NCBI GenBank assembly: GCA_964537525.1
Contig: CAZIAB010000033.1
Coordinates: forward strand, 1-8,846
DNA length: 8,846 nt
Reading direction: 5' to 3'
Source of the DNA: CAYMDJ01 sp964537525
Lineage (GTDB): Archaea; Aenigmatarchaeota; Aenigmatarchaeia; QMZP01
Each line of letters begins with the position of its first letter. Within the stretch, counting starts at the first letter, position 1. Of the stretch, positions 1 through 3,227 are shown piece by piece. The notes under the pieces were generated by a model. It searched no databases. It saw only the letters and a program-made list of their open reading frames with translations, and was not told the DNA's origin. The translations under genes were made by a program, and so were the position numbers.

Positions 1-15
1 AGCCCCGGGAGGGAT

Positions 16-96
16 TGTCGGAATCCTTTCACATTTTTTGCTGTAGCGTTCTTTCCGCGAACGCTTTGGCGCGTTTACATGCGCGAAAGGGTTCAG
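16..96 (-). other. T-loop intron of tRNA-Thr (81 nt)
   Basis: The intron lies between canonical tRNA positions 58 and 59. It opens with a 10-bp end stem (GAACCCTTTC/GAAAGGATTC, one C-A mismatch). Next is a GCGC/GCGC hairpin whose loop contains GTAAAC, then a 7-bp hairpin AGCGTTC/GAACGCT with loop GCGGAAA. The block at 52-94 matches the tRNA-Gly T-loop intron base for base in spacing. The excision site is inferred from tRNA folding; there is no direct evidence of splicing. Confidence 0.8.
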
Positions 97-117
97 TCGA
101 ACCCCCGACCTGCTGCT

Positions 118-167
118 TTCAACCACCTCTTTTGGTGCAGCTTTTGTATGTTCACCCGAAAAGGTGC
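118..167 (-). other. Anticodon-loop intron of tRNA-Thr (50 nt)
   Basis: The insertion sits at the canonical archaeal site 37/38. CACCT near its 5' end can pair with AGGTG near its 3' end. The 4-bp central helix expected for a BHB motif (CTCG against GTTG) does not form. The insertion also contains two alternative CACC/GGTG hairpins. Its presence follows from the tRNA fold; how it is recognised is unclear. Confidence 0.75.
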
Positions 168-204
168 TACGAGGCAGCCGCTCTACCAACTGAGCTACCG
201 AGGC

Positions 205-270
205 CTCAGCTTACGGACGCTTCCGCCCATGCAACCAGCGCAGTCGCAAGCTGAGAAGCAACACGCAAAC
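205..270 (+). repeat. Hairpin repeat R1, abutting the 5' end of tRNA-Thr
   Basis: The outer stem CTCAGCTT (205-212) pairs with AAGCTGAG (248-255). It encloses an ACG/GC internal loop and an inner GACGC/GC-A-GTC stem. The tail AAGCAACACGCAAAC (256-270) resembles that of R3. The orientation matching R2-R4 is the plus strand, yet the only nearby promoter reads minus, so R1 would sit inverted in the leader of tRNA-Thr. The first C-G pair replaces the A-T pair of R2 and R3, a compensatory change. Confidence 0.75.
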
Positions 271-296
271 TATTGTTATGAGATTATTGTCAAGGG

Positions 297-304
297 TTTT
301 TAAA
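297..304 (-). promoter_or_regulatory. TATA box for tRNA-Thr
   Basis: The minus strand reads TTTAAAAA and overlaps the permease stop codon (302-300). Predicted initiation near 272 would give a leader of about 70 nt, containing hairpin R1, before the tRNA. No TATA-like sequence lies about 26 bases from the tRNA itself. Confidence 0.55.
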
Positions 305-1574
305 GGGATTTCTTAACGAAGGTCCTGAAGAAGAGGTATCCCAGTCCTATGAGGACGAATTCTAGGATGAGTATGAAGGGCTCGAACTGGGCAAGCATCA
401 CCACAGAGGACGCGATGCCGAGGACAGGAAGGACGGGCATCCTTCCGATGTTCAGCGGAACTTTGAAGGGCCTCTCCTCCTTTGGCTTGGTGAACCTCAT
501 CCTTATCAGGGAGGAGTTCACGAAGACGTACGTTATGAAGACTCCAGCATTGGTCATGTTGGCCACCGTGCCCAAATCACCCAGCAGGGTGGCCATGGAA
601 GAGAGAACGAGGACCACAAGTATTGCATAGTGCGGCGTCCCCGTCTTCTTATGTATCCTTGAGAGGAGACCGGGATGGTTCCTCGCTATCCCGTAAATCA
701 TCCTGGAGGTCGCTATGAGCATTATGAGGACAGTGTTTCCCGTGGCGAAGAGCGCTATCACTGACAGGACTAGATACATCGACGGCCCCATAGCGCCGAC
801 CGCAACGTCAGCGAGGGGCGCACCGGACGCTGATAAAGCCCCCCAACCCAGGACAGAGACAGCGGAGATGGCAACGAGTATGTAGAGAATGGTCGAGATT
901 ATGAGCGAGAGCATCAGCGCCCTGGGGATTATCTTGGTGGCGTTTTTTGCCTCCTCTGATATGTTGGCCACGTTCTCGAATCCTATGAAGGCGAAGAACA
1001 GGAGGGCCGCCGCGCCCATTATCCCCGCCATCCCTAGCGGGGCCTCGAAGTAATTGACTCCCGCGGCGCCAATGAACGGAAGGCCTATAATGATTATTAT
1101 AAGGAGGCCCGAGAACTCTATGAGGGTTGAGATAATGTTGACCCTAGAAGACTGCTTTATGCCTATGAAATTGACCATGGAGAGAACGACTATCAGGCCA
1201 ATCGCAGTGAGGATTATGGGAGTCCCGAACAGAGCGGAGAAGTAGCCGGCAAACCCGATGGAAACGGTCGCTGAGAAGAACAGTCCAGCCACTATCATGA
1301 TGAAACCGACGAGGAAGGCCAGCCACTCCTTCCTGAACGCGTTCCTCGTGTAATTATATTCTGCCGCTGTCTTCGGGTACATGGAAGAGAGTTCGGCATA
1401 GGAGAGACCCGTGAAGGACGCGACTATTGCGGCTATCATGAAGGAGAGCCAGACAGCGTTCCCTGCAAGCCCGGCACCCTCGCCTATTATGGCGTATATG
1501 CCAGCGCCGAGTATGACGCCTATCCCGTATATCGTGGTCTCAAAGAGCCCCAGCTCCCTCCTAAGCTTTTCCAT
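300..1574 (-). CDS. APC-superfamily amino acid permease
   Basis: This is a 424-residue integral membrane transporter of the amino acid-polyamine-organocation (APC) superfamily, probably a proton- or sodium-coupled amino acid importer; the substrate cannot be told. Near the N-terminus (about residues 16-30) is GIGVILGAGIYAIIGEGAG, the glycine-rich unwound first-helix motif of the family. Mid-protein is FAFIGFENVANISEEAKN followed by IPRA, the classic APC segment between helices. About 12 hydrophobic segments span the whole length, and the protein ends in FVKKSL. An upstream in-frame ATG at 1625 would add 17 residues. I chose 1574 because TATTTATT lies about 25 bases before it, which fits a leaderless mRNA, and because MEKLRRELGLFET is a typical permease start. 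The protein appears full length. It is divergent from tRNA-Pro across 1575-1680. Confidence 0.93.
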   Translation of the reverse strand: MEKLRRELGLFETTIYGIGVILGAGIYAIIGEGAGLAGNAVWLSFMIAAIVASFTGLSYAELSSMYPKTAAEYNYTRNAFRKEWLAFLVGFIMIVAGLFFSATVSIGFAGYFSALFGTPIILTAIGLIVVLSMVNFIGIKQSSRVNIISTLIEFSGLLIIIIIGLPFIGAAGVNYFEAPLGMAGIMGAAALLFFAFIGFENVANISEEAKNATKIIPRALMLSLIISTILYILVAISAVSVLGWGALSASGAPLADVAVGAMGPSMYLVLSVIALFATGNTVLIMLIATSRMIYGIARNHPGLLSRIHKKTGTPHYAILVVLVLSSMATLLGDLGTVANMTNAGVFITYVFVNSSLIRMRFTKPKEERPFKVPLNIGRMPVLPVLGIASSVVMLAQFEPFILILEFVLIGLGYLFFRTFVKKSL

Positions 1575-1594
1575 GATAATAATTCGCGAATCCC

Positions 1595-1604
1595 GAATAA
1601 ATAG
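1595..1604 (-). promoter_or_regulatory. TATA box for the permease gene
   Basis: The minus strand reads CTATTTATTC, centred about 25 bases upstream of the ATG at 1574. This predicts a leaderless transcript and supports the chosen start. Confidence 0.5.
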
Positions 1605-1623
1605 CCCCGCACCTGCCCAAACC

Positions 1624-1653
1624 ATTTATAAATCCTTCCCTTATTGTTTATAG
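1624..1653 (+). promoter_or_regulatory. Candidate TATA boxes for R4 and tRNA-Pro
   Basis: Two boxes are possible: ATTTATAAAT (1624-1633, a palindrome, the stronger match) and TTTATA (1648-1653). The second predicts initiation about 27 bases on, right at the start of hairpin R4 (1680). No good TATA box lies about 26 bases before the tRNA-Pro 5' end (1792), so the tRNA probably depends on these. Confidence 0.5.
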
Positions 1654-1665
1654 GCAACAGGCAAG

Positions 1666-1679
1666 GGGACCATGGTGTA
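1666..1679 (+). repeat. 14-nt copy of the tRNA-Pro 5' end
   Basis: GGGACCATGGTGTA at 1666-1679 is identical to the first 14 nt of tRNA-Pro (1792-1805), covering the 5' acceptor strand and half the D-stem. It lies 126 bases upstream in the same orientation. It may be a duplication remnant or a functional decoy or pairing partner. Confidence 0.8.
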
Positions 1680-1718
1680 TAAGCCTTTACAGACGCTGAC
1701 GCAAGTCACAAAGGCTTA
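1680..1718 (+). repeat. Hairpin repeat R4, upstream of tRNA-Pro
   Basis: The outer stem TAAGCCTTT (1680-1688) pairs with AAAGGCTTA (1710-1718). The 5' internal-loop strand ACAGACGC matches ACGGACGC in R1 and R2. The inner hairpin TGAC-GCAA-GTCA (1697-1708) closes with a GNRA tetraloop. The architecture matches R3 but the stem sequence differs, so this copy covaries with the others. A TATA-like box lies about 30 bases upstream on the same strand. Confidence 0.7.
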
Positions 1719-1749
1719 AGCCAAATGGTAACCATAACAACATAAAGAC

Positions 1750-1782
1750 AGACGTCATGCATTGATTGGACAAAGACGTCAT
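1750..1782 (+). repeat. Paired AGACGTCAT direct repeats before tRNA-Pro
   Basis: AGACGTCAT occurs at 1750-1758 and again at 1774-1782. Each copy contains the palindrome GACGTC, so the two can also pair as a 6-bp hairpin in RNA. They lie just upstream of tRNA-Pro. They could be a regulator site or a leader stem; the function is unknown. Confidence 0.5.
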
Positions 1783-1831
1783 TCAAATGATGGGACCATG
1801 GTGTAGCTTGGTCTAGCATTGGAGCTTTGGG

Positions 1832-1890
1832 AAAACCCTTTTTCAGGGCGAGCTTGCAAAAAGCGTTTGCGGAAAAACGGGATTCAGGAA
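1832..1890 (+). other. Anticodon-loop intron of tRNA-Pro (59 nt)
   Basis: The intron is at the canonical 37/38 site with a recognisable BHB motif. The intron-side helix is AAACCC/GGGATT (1833-1838 with 1879-1884, one A-A mismatch). It contains AAAGCGTTTGCGGAAA (1860-1875), which matches 15 of 16 bases of the block in the T-loop introns of tRNA-Thr and tRNA-Gly. The block starts 27 bases after the ACCC-containing end stem, the same offset as in those two introns. Confidence 0.82.
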
Positions 1891-1910
1891 AGCTTCAGAC
1901 CCCGGTTCAA

Positions 1911-2031
1911 AGGACCTTTCTTTACAGAAGGTCGCGACCTTTCGCAAGAAACGTCTGCGAAAGAATTGCAAACAAAGTTTGCAAAATTTGACATCAGAGA
2001 TGTCAAAGAAACATGTAAAGAGAGTCTGGAA
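1911..2031 (+). other. T-loop intron of tRNA-Pro (121 nt), a chain of hairpins
   Basis: The intron lies between T-loop positions 58 and 59. GGAC (1912-1915) pairs with GTCT (2024-2027), and a short TTC/GGA helix forms a relaxed BHB. Inside are consecutive perfect hairpins: GACCTT/AAGGTC (1913-1918 with 1928-1933), CTTTCGCA/TGCGAAAG (1939-1946 with 1956-1963), TTGCAAAC/GTTTGCAA (1966-1973 with 1977-1984, loop AAA) and TTTGACATC/GATGTCAAA (1987-1995 with 1999-2007, loop AGA). Only a weak trace of the Thr/Gly block is present (AAACGTCTGCGAAAG). Confidence 0.78.
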
Positions 2032-2046
2032 ATCCGGGTGGTCCCA

Positions 2047-2120
2047 CTAAGCCTTTTGTCTTCGAGCCCAAGAACAACATAACCAACTCTGGGATGAAAG
2101 CAAAAGGAGGCCAAGGCCTT
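2047..2120 (+). other. Structured region downstream of tRNA-Pro
   Basis: A nested hairpin begins directly after tRNA-Pro: CCTTTTG (2052-2058) with CAAAAGG (2101-2107), TTC (2061-2063) with GAA (2096-2098), and CCCA (2067-2070) with TGGG (2090-2093). It is followed by GGAGGCC-AA-GGCCTTCC, a tight 7-bp palindrome (2106-2122). It could be a 3' trailer, a processing or termination structure, or a diverged relative of the R hairpins (its stem resembles R4). No protein is supported here. Confidence 0.4.
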
Positions 2121-2131
2121 CCTAAAACGTT

Positions 2132-2147
2132 TTTCCGGAAGCGCTTT
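2132..2147 (-). repeat. Intergenic copy of the tRNA-intron core motif
   Basis: The minus strand reads AAAGCGCTTCCGGAAA, which matches 13 of 16 bases of the AAAGCGTTCGCGGAAA block of the tRNA introns. Flanking bases extend the likeness (AAACG follows, as in tRNA-Pro). No tRNA surrounds it. Confidence 0.45.
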
Positions 2148-2160
2148 TGAAACAAGTAAG

Positions 2161-2197
2161 TAATATTAAACATTAACTGAAAAGGGTTTAGGGTGAT
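2161..2197 (+). promoter_or_regulatory. TATA-like region and Shine-Dalgarno site of the HIT gene
   Basis: The AT-rich stretch TAATATTAAACATTAA (2161-2176) is placed for initiation close to the start codon. GGTGAT (2192-2197), complementary to the archaeal 16S rRNA 3' end, lies three bases before ATG 2201. The leader would be very short. Confidence 0.45.
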
Positions 2198-2200
2198 TCA

Positions 2201-2761
2201 ATGGAAGAATGTGTATTTTGCAAGATAGTGAAAGGGGAGATTCCCTGCAAGAAGGTTTATGAAAGCGAGAGGACGCTTTCGTTCCTTGACATAAACCCCA
2301 GGAACAGGGGCCACGTCCTCGTGATACCCAAGGCCCATTGCCTCGGGATAACCGACATGTCCGACGATGATGCAGCAGAGGTCATGAAAACCATAAGGCT
2401 GGTTGCAGCCGCGCAGAGGGACAGCATGAAGACAGAAGGGATGTCGCTCGTCCAGAGCAACGGGAGGATGGCAGGTCAGCTTGTCCCGCACGTCCACTTC
2501 CACCTGATACCGAGGACAGAGGAGGAGAAGGGAGTCGGGCTGGAAGGTGTATTGCCTGTGAAGAAGCTCGAGGATGCTGAGCTTGACAGGATTGCAAGCG
2601 ACATGAGCAAGGCCATACCGAAGGGGAAGGCAGCGCCCCCGGAAACCAAAAAGCCAGAGCCTGAACCAGCGGGAACAGGCGGACAGGCAGAGGAGCAGGC
2701 AAAGGAAGAGGAGCCAGAGGACGAAGAAGAGGATATTGGTAAGATAAACTTTGACTTCTAA
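2201..2761 (+). CDS. HIT-family nucleotide hydrolase with acidic C-terminal tail
   Basis: This is a 186-residue protein of the histidine triad family, which hydrolyses or transfers nucleotides from substrates such as AMP-lysine or dinucleoside polyphosphates. It is presumably cytoplasmic. Residues 1-110 form the HIT domain. CVFC (4-7) with H46 and H97 make the usual structural zinc site. LDINPRNRGHVLVIPK (29-44) is the conserved strand region. NGRMAGQLVPHVHFHLIPR (87-105) carries the catalytic triad HVHFH at 97-101. The catalytic signature is intact. Residues about 140-186 are a low-complexity, proline- and glutamate-rich tail ending in DEEEDIGKINFDF; most HIT proteins stop at 110-150 residues. 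The start is supported by the SD-like GGTGAT. The stop codon TAA (2759-2761) runs directly into hairpin R2. The physiological substrate is not predictable. Confidence 0.95.
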   Translation: MEECVFCKIVKGEIPCKKVYESERTLSFLDINPRNRGHVLVIPKAHCLGITDMSDDDAAEVMKTIRLVAAAQRDSMKTEGMSLVQSNGRMAGQLVPHVHFHLIPRTEEEKGVGLEGVLPVKKLEDAELDRIASDMSKAIPKGKAAPPETKKPEPEPAGTGGQAEEQAKEEEPEDEEEDIGKINFDF

Positions 2762-2820
2762 TCAGCTTACGGACGCCAACGGCTTGGTTAAGACAGCACA
2801 GTAGCAAGCTGATAAGCAAC
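2761..2820 (+). repeat. Hairpin repeat R2, at the HIT stop codon
   Basis: The outer stem ATCAGCTT (2761-2768) pairs with AAGCTGAT (2806-2813), and the tail is AAGCAAC (2814-2820). Its first base is the last base of the HIT stop codon. The 5' half TCAGCTTACGGACGC is identical to R1. An internal CCAA/TTGG hairpin (2776-2779 with 2784-2787) may form. It could be the 3' UTR of the HIT mRNA, or be read on the minus strand from the TATA box near 2852. Confidence 0.72.
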
Positions 2821-2847
2821 TAGAAGAATCTAGAGGTCAAGGTTATG

Positions 2848-2857
2848 TTTTTAAATA
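2848..2857 (+). promoter_or_regulatory. TATA box for R3 and tRNA-Gly, near-palindromic
   Basis: TTTTTAAATA is one of the strongest TATA matches in the window. Plus-strand initiation would fall near 2880, at the start of hairpin R3 (2883). No TATA box lies near 2935, where tRNA-Gly would need its own. On the minus strand it reads TATTTAAAAA and could drive transcription across R2. Confidence 0.6.
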
Positions 2858-2882
2858 CGCTTATTTCAATACAGATAGCAAA

Positions 2883-2940
2883 ATCAGCTTTACAGGAGTT
2901 GCCACTTCCGCAAAGCTGATAAGCAAACATGCAAACAATA
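2883..2940 (+). repeat. Hairpin repeat R3, upstream of tRNA-Gly; possible ncRNA
   Basis: The outer stem ATCAGCTTT (2883-2891) pairs with AAAGCTGAT (2912-2920). The internal loop is ACA opposite GC, and the inner stem GGAG pairs with TTCC. The tail AAGCAAACATGCAAAC (2921-2936) matches R1. The predicted transcription start lies at its first bases, and tRNA-Gly begins 22 nt after the repeat ends, so a hairpin-tRNA dicistronic transcript is plausible. It is too short, and lacks the boxes, to be called a C/D or H/ACA guide RNA. Confidence 0.7.
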
Positions 2941-2990
2941 GAAAAGAGCTGTAAAAACAGTGCGTGGATAGTCTAATGGTTAGGACCCAG

Positions 2991-3030
2991 ACAGTCTTGG
3001 AAAACATGATTCCAAAGATGATTGGGGTAA
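2991..3030 (+). other. Intron 1 of tRNA-Gly, site 29/30 (40 nt)
   Basis: The BHB motif is perfect: central helix ACCC (2985-2988) with GGGT (3025-3028), bulges AGA (2989-2991) and AAG (3029-3031), outer helix AGG/CCT, and intron helix CAGTC/GATTG. An internal hairpin TTGGAA/TTCCAA (2997-3002 with 3010-3015) closes the intron. Confidence 0.85.
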
Positions 3031-3038
3031 GCCTTCCA

Positions 3039-3070
3039 AGAGGTCCTGGCTAATCCCGGGCTTCGAACAA
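3039..3070 (+). other. Intron 2 of tRNA-Gly, site 37/38 (32 nt)
   Basis: The bulges are CAA (3037-3039) and AAA (3069-3071). The intron helix GAGGTCC (3040-3046) pairs with GGGCTTC (3058-3064). The central helix CTTC/GAAC has three pairs plus a C-C mismatch. The outer helix CAGGC/GCCTG exists only after intron 1 is removed. Confidence 0.82.
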
Positions 3071-3090
3071 AGCCTGTGATCCGGGTTCGA

Positions 3091-3178
3091 AAGAACCCTT
3101 TCGGCCAAGTAAACGTCCGAAAGCGTTCGCGGAAACACCGCTTCCGCAAAGGAAGTCGCTGTGAACAAGGTTCTGAAA
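3091..3178 (+). other. T-loop intron of tRNA-Gly (88 nt)
   Basis: The end stem AGAACC (3092-3097) pairs with GGTTCT (3169-3174), and TTC/GAA forms the short central helix. Inside are a TCGG/CCGA stem around GTAAACG, then the block AAAGCGTTCGCGGAAA (3120-3135) within AAGCG/CGCTT, then hairpin CTTCC-GCAAA-GGAAG. The junction is ambiguous by one or two A residues. Confidence 0.8.
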
Positions 3179-3197
3179 ATCCCGGTCCACGCATTCA

Positions 3198-3206
3198 TTT
3201 TTAATA
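3198..3206 (+). promoter_or_regulatory. TATA box for the gene at 3228
   Basis: TTTTTAATA is centred 26 bases before ATG 3228 and starts five bases after the tRNA-Gly 3' end. The spacing predicts a leaderless mRNA. Confidence 0.55.
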
Positions 3207-3227
3207 CTTCTTACACCAATTATTATT

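Larger units (their letters stand above)
1..204 (-). tRNA. tRNA-Thr(CGU) with anticodon-loop and T-loop introns
   Basis: On the minus strand the acceptor GCCTCGG (204-198) pairs with CCGGGGC (8-2), and the discriminator is T at position 1, as in archaeal tRNA-Thr. The D-stem is GCTC/GAGC with a GG-containing loop. The anticodon stem GCTGC (178-174) pairs with GCAGC (116-112), and the anticodon is CGT (171-169). The variable loop is AGGTC. The T-stem GGGGG (106-102) pairs with CCCTC (13-9). Two insertions must be removed to give a 73-nt tRNA: 118-167 (50 nt, site 37/38) and about 16-96 (81 nt, T-loop site 58/59, ambiguous by one base). No CCA is visible, because the gene ends at the window edge. 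The T-loop insertion has a near-perfect end stem, GAACCCTTTC/GAAAGGATTC. The 37/38 insertion lacks a clean central helix. Identity is confident; the exact intron ends are inferred. Confidence 0.88.
1792..2046 (+). tRNA. tRNA-Pro(UGG) with anticodon-loop and T-loop introns
   Basis: The acceptor GGGACCA (1792-1798) pairs with TGGTCCC (2039-2045), and the discriminator is A2046. The D-stem is GTGT/GCAT, using G-U pairs, with a loop containing GCTTGGT as in archaeal tRNA-Pro. The anticodon stem GGAGC (1821-1825) pairs with GCTTC (1892-1896), and the anticodon is TGG (1828-1830). The variable loop is AGAC. The T-stem CCCGG (1901-1905) pairs with CCGGG (2034-2038). Introns at 1832-1890 (59 nt, site 37/38) and about 1911-2031 (121 nt, site 58/59) leave a 75-nt tRNA. 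The first intron has a good BHB motif: bulge GGA (1830-1832), central helix TTTG/CAGG, bulge AAA (1889-1891). The gene spans 255 nt, more than three times the mature length. CCA is not encoded. Confidence 0.9.
2962..3193 (+). tRNA. tRNA-Gly(UCC) with three introns
   Basis: The acceptor GCGTGGA (2962-2968) pairs perfectly with TCCACGC (3186-3192), with A3193 as discriminator. The D-stem is GTCT/GGAC. The anticodon is TCC (3035-3037). The T-stem CCGGG (3081-3085) pairs with CCCGG (3181-3185). Three insertions must be removed: 2991-3030 (40 nt, site 29/30), 3039-3070 (32 nt, site 37/38) and about 3091-3178 (88 nt, T-loop site 58/59). The exons sum to 72 nt, with the 4-nt variable loop TGAT typical of archaeal tRNA-Gly. 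The anticodon stem CAGGC/GCCTG is split by the first intron, so its 5' strand exists only after that intron is excised. Each site has BHB-like pairing, best at 29/30. CCA is not encoded. Confidence 0.9.

Noticed and set aside
112..178. Alternative reading of tRNA-Thr as tRNA-Ser, using the loop GTTGAAA next to GCAGC
   Set aside because: tRNA-Ser needs a long variable arm, which is absent; U73 and the 5-nt variable loop fit tRNA-Thr(CGU).
15..303. Short plus-strand reading frames across the left edge
   Set aside because: They lie antisense to tRNA-Thr and hairpin R1, with no start signals or protein-like composition.
1575..1625. Permease start at 1625
   Set aside because: The extra 17 residues are not typical of the family, and the TATA box at 1595-1604 would lie inside the coding region. 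A leaderless start at 1574 fits better.
1666..1740. A split tRNA-Pro half at the 14-nt copy
   Set aside because: Only the acceptor strand and part of the D-stem are present, and a complete tRNA-Pro lies 126 bases downstream.
1819..2114. Overlapping frames of 87 and 76 codons on both strands
   Set aside because: They fall in tRNA-Pro, its introns and the trailing structured region; RNA structure explains the sequence better.
2198..2819. Minus-strand frames opposite the HIT gene
   Set aside because: They are antisense shadows of a clear HIT coding sequence, with no family motifs.
205..2940. R hairpins as C/D box or H/ACA guide RNAs
   Set aside because: No paired C and D boxes or kink-turn with tandem G-A pairs is visible; the elements are short, and ACA does not sit at the expected distance from the stem.
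205..2940. R hairpins as a CRISPR array
   Set aside because: The copies are diverged, widely and unevenly spaced, and separated by genes; there is no regular spacer pattern and no cas gene.
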